A stretch of DNA of 16,103 nt, taken from NCBI GenBank assembly GCA_028696365.1, contig JAQVHG010000022.1, positions 1-16,103 on the forward strand, in the 5' to 3' direction. The translations under genes were made by a program, and so were the position numbers. Origin of the DNA: Methanofollis sp. (lineage in GTDB: Archaea; Halobacteriota; Methanomicrobia; Methanomicrobiales; Methanofollaceae). The notes beneath the pieces were generated by a model, which was given only the letters and a program-made list of their open reading frames with translations, made no database searches and was not told the origin of the DNA. The number at the start of each line of letters is the position of its first letter. Position 1 is the first letter of the stretch. Positions 6,610-13,323 of this stretch are shown one piece after another.

Positions 6610-7362
6610 TCATCTTCTCCCAGTAAACACCGCAAATGACCGGTTCTTATACACGACGTCCACGTCGGCAAACCCAATCTCGGTCAGCCATCCCATCTGG
6701 ACCGAGAGCCTCTCCTCCTGGTCCAGTCGGTCACGGCGTCCTAGGATCTCGGCCTTCTTCCCGACGGGAAGGGGACTGTCGTTCACGAACGCGTCCCAGT
6801 AGGCGAAATTCCGCTCCTGCTGCCAGGCGCTCTCCCCCTTCACCTCCTCGGCGTTCACAAAGATCCCTCCAGGGTTGAGGGCCCCGAAGATCCGCTGGTA
6901 CAGGGCATATTTCTCCTCGCGGTCAAGGTGGTGGATAGAGAGGGCTGAGGTGATCAGGTCGTACTTCCGGGGGAGAGATTCATGCCGGTAGTCTGCGACC
7001 ATAAACTGCATCCCGCTCCTCCCGGCAAAACGCTTCTTTGCGATCTCCAGCATCTTCTCAGAGTTGTCAAGGAGGGTAATGGAGGCCTTGGGATATCGCT
7101 GCAAGAGAAGCGCAGAGAGAAGTCCAGTCCCGGCTCCGATGTCAAGGATGGACGGCGCTTCCCCTGGCCATGCCGCCGCCCAGACTGCAGCGCCGTAAAA
7201 CGCTTCAATATCAGGGATGATCCATCTTCGCTGGGTATCGTACTCTGATGCACCGGCATCGAACGCCACTTTTACCTCGTCCATGGGTATCCAGTGAGGG
7301 GCTTTGGGAATATAAATCCAGAGCGTGGGGCGCATCCACAGGACATCCTGAGACTCTGACAT
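6610..7362 (-). CDS. Class I SAM-dependent methyltransferase
   Basis: A 250-residue soluble enzyme that would transfer a methyl group from S-adenosylmethionine to an unknown acceptor. Motif I is ILDIGAGTGLLSALL, followed by the acidic strand end ITLLDNSEKMLEIAKKRF (motif II), MQFMVADY (motif III), YDLITSALSIHHLD (motif IV) and LNPGGIFVNAEE (motif V), the complete order of the UbiE/Methyltransf_25-like class. The family-like N-terminus is MDEVKVAFDAGASEYDTQRR, from an ATG at 7284. I chose the ATG at 7362 because GGAGGAG lies six bases before it, which adds 26 residues. However, a TATA-like box at 7310-7317 stands at the right distance for leaderless initiation at 7284, so the shorter form is a real alternative. 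The gene is monocistronic; its upstream flank is a repeat fragment. Confidence 0.85.
   Translation of the reverse strand: MSESQDVLWMRPTLWIYIPKAPHWIPMDEVKVAFDAGASEYDTQRRWIIPDIEAFYGAAVWAAAWPGEAPSILDIGAGTGLLSALLLQRYPKASITLLDNSEKMLEIAKKRFAGRSGMQFMVADYRHESLPRKYDLITSALSIHHLDREEKYALYQRIFGALNPGGIFVNAEEVKGESAWQQERNFAYWDAFVNDSPLPVGKKAEILGRRDRLDQEERLSVQMGWLTEIGFADVDVVYKNRSFAVFTGRR
7310..7317 (-). promoter_or_regulatory. Possible internal TATA box for the shorter methyltransferase
   Basis: The minus strand reads ATTTATAT, centred about 30 bases before the ATG at 7284, where the conserved methyltransferase domain begins. No Shine-Dalgarno site precedes that ATG. If used, the mRNA would be leaderless and the longer frame upstream would not be translated. 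Confidence 0.35.
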
Positions 7363-7375
7363 CCCCCTCTCCTCC

Positions 7376-7441
7376 TCCCACAAAATAGGTCGAGGACGGC
7401 AACACCCTCTTCATGTGTATCCATTCTGCCTTTTTGACTCT
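7376..7441 (+). repeat. Truncated fragment of the MITE-like element (C')
   Basis: AGGTCGAGGACGGCAACACC followed by TCCATTCTGCCTTTTTGACTCT matches the middle of copies B and D (and of copy A in reverse). Both terminal repeats are missing. The fragment stops exactly where the second repeat family (7442-7546) starts and lies directly upstream of the methyltransferase start, so it probably forms that gene's leader region. Confidence 0.6.
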
Positions 7442-7546
7442 GAACATATCCCAAAACTCACTGTGGTTGAAAATGATCTTAAACTGAATTTCTTCGTTCC
7501 TGAATTTCTTCGTTCCTGAATTTCTAAACCCTATCCTCGACCAGGG
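7442..7546. repeat. Direct repeat R, copy 1 (left of tRNA-Leu)
   Basis: A 105-base sequence beginning GAACATATCCCAAAACTCAC and ending CTATCCTCGACCAGGG. It recurs at 8066-8154 in the same orientation with only a few substitutions. This copy has an internal tandem duplication of TTCTTCGTTCCTGAAT (16 bases), which fully accounts for the length difference. On the minus strand one frame reads KFRNEEIQFKIIFNHSEFW, but the 16-base duplication breaks its upstream continuation, so I do not call a gene. Confidence 0.85.
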
Positions 7547-7738
7547 GGTATGCCGCCCCAAAGATCCCCGCGTCACGATAGGTCGTGGATAAAAATCTCT
7601 CTTCATAGATTTCAAATATGCCTTCCCGCCCCTCTCTCCATCCTGGGGGTCCGGGGGCAGAGCCACTGGCCAAGGGGGTAGGAAGGCGGGTGACACACCT
7701 CTCACCCACACAAGAGGGGAGGGGTTCTACAGAGACCG
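7520..7738 (+). repeat. MITE-like element, divergent copy C (forward)
   Basis: The right half is clear: TCCTGGGGGTCCGGGGGCAG, then GGAAGGCGGGTGACACACC and an end GGGGTTCTACAGAGAC. The left half is worn (CCAGGGGGTATGCCGCCCC, CACGATAGGTCGTGGA), and its left end merges with the end of repeat R copy 1, so the boundary is approximate. There is no coding signal. Confidence 0.65.
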
Positions 7739-7800
7739 ACCATAGCGAGTCTGAAAAGCCCTACCCACTGGAACTCAAACACCGAGGGCATACCCTCTCT

Positions 7801-7820
7801 CAAAAAAACATCTCAAAAAC
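7801..7820 (-). terminator. Double T-tract terminator of tRNA-Leu
   Basis: Directly after the tRNA 3' end the minus strand reads CTACG-TTTTT-GAGATG-TTTTTTT-GAG. Runs of five and seven T are the usual archaeal termination signal, and two in a row give a back-up stop. Confidence 0.7.
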
Positions 7821-7824
7821 GTAG

Positions 7825-7909
7825 TGCGAGGGGAGCGATTCGAACGCTCGAACTCCTACGAGATTAGGCCCTGAACCTAACGCCTTTGGCCTGGCTCGGC
7901 AACCCTCGC
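7825..7909 (-). tRNA. tRNA-Leu, anticodon CAG
   Basis: An 85-base class II tRNA. The acceptor stem is GCGAGGG/CCCTCGC with discriminator A. The anticodon arm is TTAGG-TTCAGGG-CCTAA with anticodon CAG, reading leucine codon CUG. A long variable arm follows (CTC-GTAG-GAG), then the T arm GAGCG-TTCGAAT-CGCTC. CCA is not encoded, as in many archaea, and no intron is visible. The gene stands alone, flanked on both sides by direct copies of repeat R. Confidence 0.95.
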
Positions 7910-7932
7910 GTTATTACCTATTGTCGCTCCTC

Positions 7933-7942
7933 AAAAATAAAG
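7933..7942 (-). promoter_or_regulatory. TATA-like box of tRNA-Leu
   Basis: The minus strand reads CTTTATTTTT, centred about 29 bases before the first base of the mature tRNA, a normal spacing for archaeal TBP-dependent promoters. Confidence 0.5.
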
Positions 7943-8065
7943 ATATTGGCCAGACGCCCCTTCCCACCCGGCACAGACCCCATGATTCTTGGGTGAGAGG
8001 GACGATTGGTGGAGAACAGTTCATGAGCCTCAGGCCCCCGCGCACGAACGATGAATTTTGTCAGC

Positions 8066-8154
8066 GAACACATCCCAAAACTCACTGTGGTTGAAAATGA
8101 TCTTGAACTGAATTTTTTCGTTCCTGAATTTCTAAACCCTATCCTCGACCAGGG
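8066..8154. repeat. Direct repeat R, copy 2 (right of tRNA-Leu)
   Basis: An 89-base copy of the sequence at 7442-7546, same orientation, differing by a few substitutions and by lacking the 16-base tandem duplication. Similarity ends at CTCGACCAGGG in both copies; beyond that point the flanks diverge. Together the copies bracket the tRNA-Leu gene. Confidence 0.85.
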
Positions 8155-8499
8155 CCCCCGGCACCCCTGGCACGGTGGGGTTGGAAGGCATGAAAGCATG
8201 GTTGGGCAACGAAGAGAGGGAGGATCTCTCCAGCACATTCAGTGCTCTCTTCTAAGAAGGGGGAGGACTGGAGAGTTTTGGGATGACTTCAGCATCAGGG
8301 GCCTGTAGAATCTGGCACGAACATGAGTCTCTGGGTCGTGCACTGATCTGTGTCCCTCCTTTGGAGCACGACACCACACGGGAACGCCATCAAATGACCG
8401 TCCCCTGCCGATCTTTGTTATGGGAGGAGAGGAAAAGCACGCCATTGAGAGATGTTCATCTCATATCCGTGAGGCGTGCTGCGTTCGCGTCATGCCATA
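8155..8499. other. Unassigned intergenic sequence
   Basis: About 345 bases without a convincing gene on either strand. Short frames exist but lack ribosome sites and protein-like composition. GGCCCCCGGCACCCCTGGC at its left edge might be a remnant of a MITE-like GC-rich arm. Nothing else is recognised. Confidence 0.5.
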
Positions 8500-8531
8500 T
8501 TCTACAGAGCCGAAAATATGGCTCTGTAGAA
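8500..8531. repeat. Perfect 12-bp palindrome of two element ends
   Basis: TTCTACAGAGCC, spacer GAAAATAT, GGCTCTGTAGAA. The left arm is an isolated right end of the MITE-like family and the right arm is the left end of copy D, giving a perfect 12-bp inverted repeat with an 8-base spacer. No matching element body is visible to the left of the lone end. Confidence 0.8.
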
Positions 8532-8751
8532 ACCCTCTTGATAGTTCTTTTCGACGGGGGGCTTGCCGCCCCCCGAACCCCCCGCCACACGAGAGATCGT
8601 GGACGGCAGCACTCTCTTTATGGTCGTTGGTTGCACCTTCCCAGCCCTATCTCCATCCCGGGGGTCCAGGGGCAGCGCCCCCGGCGGGAGGCCATGGGAA
8701 GGCGGATGACACGCATTCTCCCTACGATTAAGTGAGAGTTCCTACACAACT
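8520..8751 (+). repeat. MITE-like inverted-repeat element, copy D (forward)
   Basis: A 232-base copy. The left end GGCTCTGTAGAAACCCTC is the family consensus; the right end (GAGAGTTCCTACACAACT) is partly eroded. Inside are GGGGGGCTTGCCGCCCCCCG, AGATCGTGGACGGCAGCAC and GGGGTCCAGGGGCAGCGCCC, in the same order as copy B. A frame running through it encodes a proline-rich sequence also encoded by copy B, an artefact of the repeat. Confidence 0.85.
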
Positions 8752-8865
8752 GAAATATTCTATCTTTATTCTGGTCGTCTACTGTCCCGCCCCTCTCTTC
8801 ATGAGGTTATCCAAAACGTACTCACAGATTGAACCATCCTCTGGATCAAAAACATTTTACGAATC
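8752..8865. other. Spacer between repeat copies D and E
   Basis: About 114 relatively AT-rich bases with no gene, RNA or repeat that I can recognise. Confidence 0.5.
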
Positions 8866-9029
8866 GGCTCTGTAGAAACCCTCGCCTATAGTGTGGGGGA
8901 GACGTGTGCCACCCGCCTTCTCACATCTCTAGGCCAGGGGTCCGGGGGTGCAACCCCCGGCAGAAAGAGGGGGGAAGCCACGTGATCAGAAGACTACTCT
9001 CACAGATCCATGAGGATTTCTACAGAGAA
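8866..9029 (-). repeat. MITE-like element, internally deleted copy E (reverse)
   Basis: A 164-base copy with good ends, GGCTCTGTAGAAACCCTC on the left and GAGGATTTCTACAGAGAA on the right. Read in reverse it keeps one GC-rich hairpin (GGGGTCCGGGGGTGCAACCC) but lacks the conserved middle (GAGGACGGCAGC block) and the second hairpin. It is therefore a deletion derivative, the typical way such elements shrink while keeping both termini. Confidence 0.75.
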
Positions 9030-9042
9030 ATTGAACCCGGAA

Positions 9043-9105
9043 AATGTTTCTTTAGAAGGTGAGTGCCGGGGGGCTGGCGGCTCTCCAAACCTCCGCGACC
9101 CTCCT
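9043..9105 (+). repeat. Possible left-end fragment of the MITE-like element
   Basis: TTTCTTTAGAAGG, then GGGGGGCTGGCGGCTCTCC and AAACCTCCGCGACC, resemble the left end and first GC-rich arm of copies B and D, with many changes. No right half is present. It sits just beyond copy E, between the repeat cluster and the end of the pilus operon. Confidence 0.35.
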
Positions 9106-9138
9106 ATACACAGGCAGGGCCGAAGTTCTCTGCTTCAC

Positions 9139-9666
9139 CTACAGATGAGGGACCATGATCTCCCCAGACGAGATCGGTGCACCGGTGTGCCGGTCGATGA
9201 ACCGATAGGTGAGGTAGTGACCTGACTCGACCGTGAACTTTCCTCCTCCTTCACCATTCCAGGAGAGGCTATCGGTATCCCATTCGTCGGCGTACAGGAC
9301 AAACCGGTCGCCGAGGTGCACCATGAAATTTTCTTCAGGATTGGAGAAACTCTGGAGGTACGGTTTCTCGTTATTATTGACGACGAGATGCGGCATGGCA
9401 TCGTCCCGCACGCCAAGGCTCACCTGCACCTGCTTGAGATAGAACGGGTCGCCGGCCACATGCTCAAAGACGACCATATACTTCTCATTGTCCTCATCGT
9501 ACATCACCTTTGACGCGATCAGACTTGCCTTGACCGGCTGCTCGCCTCCGCTCGCTGCACCGGTGGCGTAGACCGCCACCAGCGCCACGATGATCAGCGT
9601 GACCGAGATCATCAGCATGACGCCGATCACCTCTGAGACTGCCTCTTCATTTACTCCTCTCATCAT
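9139..9666 (-). CDS. Archaeal type IV pilin-like protein (fourth of four)
   Basis: A 175-residue protein with a short charged leader MMRGVNEE, then AVSEVIGVMLMISVTLIIVALVAVYATGA, the archaeal type IV pilin N-terminal domain (formerly DUF1628). Prepilin peptidase would be expected to cut before AVS and leave a hydrophobic helix that packs into the filament core. The remaining 140 or so residues are beta-rich, acidic and exposed (VMYDEDNEKYMVVFEH, TVESGHYLTYRF). GGAGGG lies just before two consecutive ATGs (9666 and 9663); both are possible. It directly follows the stop of the preceding pilin gene and ends the operon. Subunit order in the filament cannot be read from sequence; a minor pilin is likely, given four different small pilins. 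Confidence 0.85.
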   Translation of the reverse strand: MMRGVNEEAVSEVIGVMLMISVTLIIVALVAVYATGAASGGEQPVKASLIASKVMYDEDNEKYMVVFEHVAGDPFYLKQVQVSLGVRDDAMPHLVVNNNEKPYLQSFSNPEENFMVHLGDRFVLYADEWDTDSLSWNGEGGGKFTVESGHYLTYRFIDRHTGAPISSGEIMVPHL

Positions 9667-10233
9667 TCATCCCTCCTTCAGGAGCATCGTGCTCGTCTGC
9701 ACCAGCGTCCCGCTTGGCAGGTGGAAGATCTTGACCTCCAGCACCGCCTCCTTCTCGATACATCTTTTCAGGTCGTCACTCTCAAGACCGAGGAAGCTCC
9801 CGGTCGTCTTCAGGTTCCCAGTGGTGGCGACCGTACCTGGGAGCCAGACCGCGTCCCCGAAGTTCTCACGGTATGGGTCGTCGGTCTGATTTCTGCTCCA
9901 TGACCAGGGGAGTCGGAGGTCTTCACCTGCATATGCCACCGAATCTGAGAGCGAGGAATGAGTCGACTCTTTCATCCCGCCATCAGGGAGATGGACCCAG
10001 GTCTTGATCTTTATGTCCTCGGTCTTCACCGCGTCCCCACCCCGGTGCTCGAAGAGAAGGGCAAACATCTCGCCGCTACCTGCCGGGTACACCGCGATCT
10101 CGGCCGAGGGTGCGGGCTTCTGCTCCTCAGCAACCCCACTGGCAAAGACGGCGAGAAGGGCGGCAAGGATGATCACCACAGTCAGGAGGATCATCGTCCC
10201 GACGACCGGCGAGACCGCAGAGTCGTCTCTCAT
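9667..10233 (-). CDS. Archaeal type IV pilin-like protein (third of four)
   Basis: A 188-residue protein. MRDDS is followed by AVSPVVGTMILLTVVIILAA, the most canonical archaeal pilin N-terminus of the four (AVSPVVG then one hydrophobic helix ending about residue 32). The body begins EEQKPAPSAEIAVYPAG and continues as an alternating beta-type domain (FALLFEHRGGDAV, IKIKTWVHLPDGG). The FEHxxGD pattern is shared with the neighbouring pilin and hints at a common beta fold. The start codon overlaps the preceding gene's stop as ATGA, so translation is probably coupled. Assignment as a pilin rests on the N-terminus and the operon; whether it is a major or minor subunit is unknown. Confidence 0.87.
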   Translation of the reverse strand: MRDDSAVSPVVGTMILLTVVIILAALLAVFASGVAEEQKPAPSAEIAVYPAGSGEMFALLFEHRGGDAVKTEDIKIKTWVHLPDGGMKESTHSSLSDSVAYAGEDLRLPWSWSRNQTDDPYRENFGDAVWLPGTVATTGNLKTTGSFLGLESDDLKRCIEKEAVLEVKIFHLPSGTLVQTSTMLLKEG

Positions 10234-11102
10234 CGAGCGTTCACCTCGATATCAACGGTCTGCACCGTCACGTTCACCTCTGGATTGAATTCAAGCATAT
10301 GCCCAGTAGGGTCATACACAATATTCGTCGGATATCTCTCTTCCAGGACGGTGCACTCCTCCCCGACCTTCGTATCCACCGCCTCCCCAAACTCTGGGAG
10401 GGCGATATCGGCGGGGACAGAGAAGGTAAGGCTCTGCTCTCCAGTGGTGGGAACACTCGAAACCGAGGCGTTCAGGGTGAGATGTGCCATCCCGTTCCCG
10501 GTGACCGAGTCCCTCTCTCCAGGGTGCATCTTCACGAGCGTCACCTGGAGATCGGTGCACATGCTTGAGCCCGGAGGGGTCGTGTCCCTGATCTCGATGA
10601 ATGACCTTGCAAACGGGGAGGCTTTCACCTCATCCATCGTATACACATGGAGCGGGGTCTCCTTCTCCCCCTTGGTCACATTGATGTAGCCATACTGCCA
10701 GGTGTAGCCCTGCAACTCCCAGGTGGAGAAGGAGGGTACATAGGTGATGGTGACAAGGGTCGCATTGTACCGTTTTCCATCGACAGAGACCTCGACGAGG
10801 TCTTGCTCTTCCGGCCTGACCGTGAGCGTCCCGCTCGATTTCCCAGGGCTGAGGAGGACATCCCCACCGCCAAGGGAGAAGGACTCACTCAGGTGGCACC
10901 ACGACTTCTGCGCGACCGCGTGCTCGATGTCGCCCCCGAACTTTGAGAAGGCGTCCTGCACCTCGTGGGTGTGCACGATCTCGGACTGCTGCTTGAGCCC
11001 AGGTAGATAAGTCGCTGAGTAGATCGCAAGGACCGTGGCGATGATCGCAAGGACCAACATCAGTCCGACGACTGATGAGACTGCTTCGTCCTGTTCATGC
11101 AT
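10230..11102 (-). CDS. Large archaeal type IV pilin-like protein (second of four)
   Basis: A 290-residue protein, clearly longer than the other three pilins. Leader MHEQDE is followed by AVSSVVGLMLVLAIIATVLAIYSATYLPGL. A helical stretch follows (QQSEIVHTHEVQDAFSKFGGDIEHAV), then about 220 residues of predicted beta structure, with three cysteines in this distal part. Such an outsized pilin with an elaborate head is often a tip or adhesin-type minor subunit; that is inference. GAGGTG seven bases before the ATG lies across the stop of the upstream pilin gene, one base away. The end overlaps the next pilin by 4 bp. The N-terminal assignment is good; the function of the head domain is unknown. 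Confidence 0.83.
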   Translation of the reverse strand: MHEQDEAVSSVVGLMLVLAIIATVLAIYSATYLPGLKQQSEIVHTHEVQDAFSKFGGDIEHAVAQKSWCHLSESFSLGGGDVLLSPGKSSGTLTVRPEEQDLVEVSVDGKRYNATLVTITYVPSFSTWELQGYTWQYGYINVTKGEKETPLHVYTMDEVKASPFARSFIEIRDTTPPGSSMCTDLQVTLVKMHPGERDSVTGNGMAHLTLNASVSSVPTTGEQSLTFSVPADIALPEFGEAVDTKVGEECTVLEERYPTNIVYDPTGHMLEFNPEVNVTVQTVDIEVNAR

Positions 11103-11103
11103 C

Positions 11104-11511
11104 TCAGATCACCTCTGAATAGATGACATTACGTGTCGTCGCAAGGCGCACGACATCGCCTCTTCCAAGAGAGGTGCGGACCGTCAGGCTGCTGCCAAGG
11201 TCGAAGGCATCGATGTCTGGGGAGAGGGAAAACTCGCAAGCCCCAAACTCTCTCGGGCTCTTCGTCCGGTCATCAGGGATGACCATCACCCGCAGGTCGT
11301 CTCTCTCCACCCAGTCACCGCCTTTGTGATAGAAGGTGACCGAGTCAGAGGTGGTGTTTACCAGCACATCGACCGAGACCTCGCGGTCGCCTGGCAAGAG
11401 GTGGAAAGCCGAGGTGGCAAAGAGAGCGACCAGGATGATCACCAGGGCCATCAGCACCATCTCGCCAACGACCGAGGAGACCGCTTCTTCATAAACTGTG
11501 TTGCTGTTCAT
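11104..11511 (-). CDS. Small archaeal type IV pilin-like protein (first of four)
   Basis: A 135-residue protein with leader MNSNTVYEE, then AVSSVVGEMVLMALVIILVALFATSAFHLL, a pilin N-terminal helix expected to be cut before AVS. The short head (about 95 residues) shows beta strands (EVSVDVLVNTT, DSVTFYHKGGD, LRVMVIPDD). GAGGT precedes the ATG by ten bases. It follows the TadC-like gene by 12 bp and so joins machinery and pilin genes in one transcript. Of the four pilins it has the simplest head, so it could be the major shaft subunit, but nothing in the sequence proves this. Confidence 0.83.
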   Translation of the reverse strand: MNSNTVYEEAVSSVVGEMVLMALVIILVALFATSAFHLLPGDREVSVDVLVNTTSDSVTFYHKGGDWVERDDLRVMVIPDDRTKSPREFGACEFSLSPDIDAFDLGSSLTVRTSLGRGDVVRLATTRNVIYSEVI

Positions 11512-11523
11512 TTTTCCGTAACC

Positions 11524-13323
11524 TCACAGGATAAAGATGAAGACGACCACCGACGCCGCCAGAAAGACGCTCGCGTGCTTCAGCCCTGCAAGCACGTTGT
11601 TCGAGGAGAGCTGACCTGCCATGATCCCTGAGAAGAACCCCAGGATGATCGCGATATGGAACATATCACTGATATTCGAGGTGAGGTCGAAGGTGACGTC
11701 GTAGGCCTCGAAACTGGAGACAAAGGCGACGTTCATCTGGTAGGCCGAGTAGAGGTAGATCCCGAAGGAAAGGTAGATGACGGCCAGGTAGACGAACGAG
11801 ACGTTCAGCCGTTTGGTCTTCATCTTCAGATAATGTTCGAGGTCGCTGATCGCAATGGTGAGGATCTCCCTGATATAGTCGGTCACCTCGCTTGCCTTGA
11901 CCAGGAGCGAGATCGCACGCTTCACCGAGACCAACCCGATCCGCTCCTCCATCCTCACGAGTGCGCTGGAGAGACTCGACCCCCATCTGAGTTCCTCTGA
12001 GACGACCCGCACCTCAGAGGAGAGGATGCCCATCTTGCTCCGGGCGATCATGAAGATCGCACCCTGCAGGGTCATCCCGACATCACGCATATCCGCGATC
12101 TCGCGGAGGAACTCAGGGAGCTGCGACTCGACCTTCATCGCATACCTGCGGCGGGCCTCGTAGGCGAGCATCACCGGGAAGACTGCAGCGATGATCACGA
12201 CGCAGATATAGGCCTCTGCAGTGTAGGCCGGGAAGACGGCGCTGAACGCCCCGGTGTGGTACTGGAGCGTGACGATGAGGGCAAGCCCGGCGCCGATCAC
12301 CGCTCCGACCTGGTAGTCGGAGATGAAGAACCTGAAGGGGTGGCGGAAGATCTCCATCAGGCGCAGCCAGCGTTTCCTGGATTCCAGGTGTTTGAGGAAC
12401 TTTTCGTCTGGCTCGTCGGTCTCGGTGCGGTCCAGGATCTCGGCACTGAACTCGGCCTCCCTGATCTCGCGGTGGGCGACCTCGAGGTTGTCTGAGGGGA
12501 GGAGGATGTACAGGATGAAGATCATCGCCATCGCACCGAGGGGCAGGCCGATGTACATCAGCGGCATCACGCCCTCGAGCTGGCTCTGACCTGAGAGATT
12601 CTGGGCGACCAGCATGATGATGATCGCGATCGGTCCTGCGACAAATGCGGTCACATAGATCTCGGCGATCATTTCCAGGATCTGGAGGAGTGCGTCGAGT
12701 TCCTGGCGTGCAAGTTCGCGGTAGGTCTCAGACTTGGAGTCGAAGAAGTTGGTGAGGTTCCCGCCGCTCCGGTAGACGAGGGACAGGTCGTTGAGGAGTT
12801 CTTTGAAGTTCTCGGAGGGCGTGACCTCCTGGACATTGCGCATGGCGGTGAGGAGGTCGAGCCCGAAGAGTTCGACGTCCCGCACGATGAGCCCGCACTC
12901 CTTGGAGACCTCGCCGTAGAGGTCGCCGGCCTCGTAGACGTGCCTGAAGATGTCGTACAGCGTGACCGTCGAGGAGAGGGCCTGCATGTAGGTGATGGCG
13001 TACGGGAGGTCGAGGTCGATCTGCGCCTTGCGCCCCCGTGCCAGGAGGGCCGGGTACGAGTATGTCGCACCGTAGATCCCGCCGACCAGGACGAAGAAGC
13101 CGAGGAGGACGGTCACGCCGTACGGGAGGACCGGGACGATGTTGACCTCGATCCCGTACAGGGCCAGGAGGAGGACGCCGCAGAGGTAGACGAAGCCTGC
13201 CAGCAGCGTCACCACCAGGCCCATCCTGGAATATTTTCCGGCCGGGATGGGGATATGCGCCGCCTGGAGCGATCGGGCGAGTTCGTCGCCCCCCGAGAGT
13301 CTGGAGAAGAGTGTGCCGTTCAT
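11524..13323 (-). CDS. Type II/IV secretion-type membrane platform protein (TadC/FlaJ-like)
   Basis: A 599-residue inner-membrane platform of a type IV pilus or archaellum-like machine. It holds two GspF-type (T2SSF) domains, each with a cytoplasmic helical bundle: about residues 105-235 (DLPYAITYMQALSSTVTLYDIF...) and 420-510 (LPEFLREIADMRDVGMTLQGAIF...). About nine hydrophobic segments are visible, near 35-58, 66-92, 236-258, 265-290, 350-370, 390-408, 515-540, 558-578 and 582-599. The double-domain layout is typical of archaeal FlaJ/TadC proteins. The ATG at 13323 overlaps the ATPase stop as ATGA; a longer frame from 13455 overlaps the ATPase gene and encodes low-complexity Gly/Arg, so I rejected it. 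It should bind the ATPase and guide pilin assembly. Confidence 0.92.
   Translation of the reverse strand: MNGTLFSRLSGGDELARSLQAAHIPIPAGKYSRMGLVVTLLAGFVYLCGVLLLALYGIEVNIVPVLPYGVTVLLGFFVLVGGIYGATYSYPALLARGRKAQIDLDLPYAITYMQALSSTVTLYDIFRHVYEAGDLYGEVSKECGLIVRDVELFGLDLLTAMRNVQEVTPSENFKELLNDLSLVYRSGGNLTNFFDSKSETYRELARQELDALLQILEMIAEIYVTAFVAGPIAIIIMLVAQNLSGQSQLEGVMPLMYIGLPLGAMAMIFILYILLPSDNLEVAHREIREAEFSAEILDRTETDEPDEKFLKHLESRKRWLRLMEIFRHPFRFFISDYQVGAVIGAGLALIVTLQYHTGAFSAVFPAYTAEAYICVVIIAAVFPVMLAYEARRRYAMKVESQLPEFLREIADMRDVGMTLQGAIFMIARSKMGILSSEVRVVSEELRWGSSLSSALVRMEERIGLVSVKRAISLLVKASEVTDYIREILTIAISDLEHYLKMKTKRLNVSFVYLAVIYLSFGIYLYSAYQMNVAFVSSFEAYDVTFDLTSNISDMFHIAIILGFFSGIMAGQLSSNNVLAGLKHASVFLAASVVVFIFIL

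Noticed and set aside
7211..7711. Minus-strand frame of 166 codons upstream of the methyltransferase
   Set aside because: It runs through repeat C, repeat R and the fragment C', then overlaps the methyltransferase in another frame.
7918..8238. Minus-strand frame of 106 codons over repeat R copy 2
   Set aside because: No start signal; its similarity to the other repeat copy exists in more than one frame, so it is not evidence of coding.
4644..9029. Repeats as a CRISPR array
   Set aside because: Units are long, irregularly spaced, in both orientations and have inverted ends; there are no short regular repeats with unique spacers and no cas genes.
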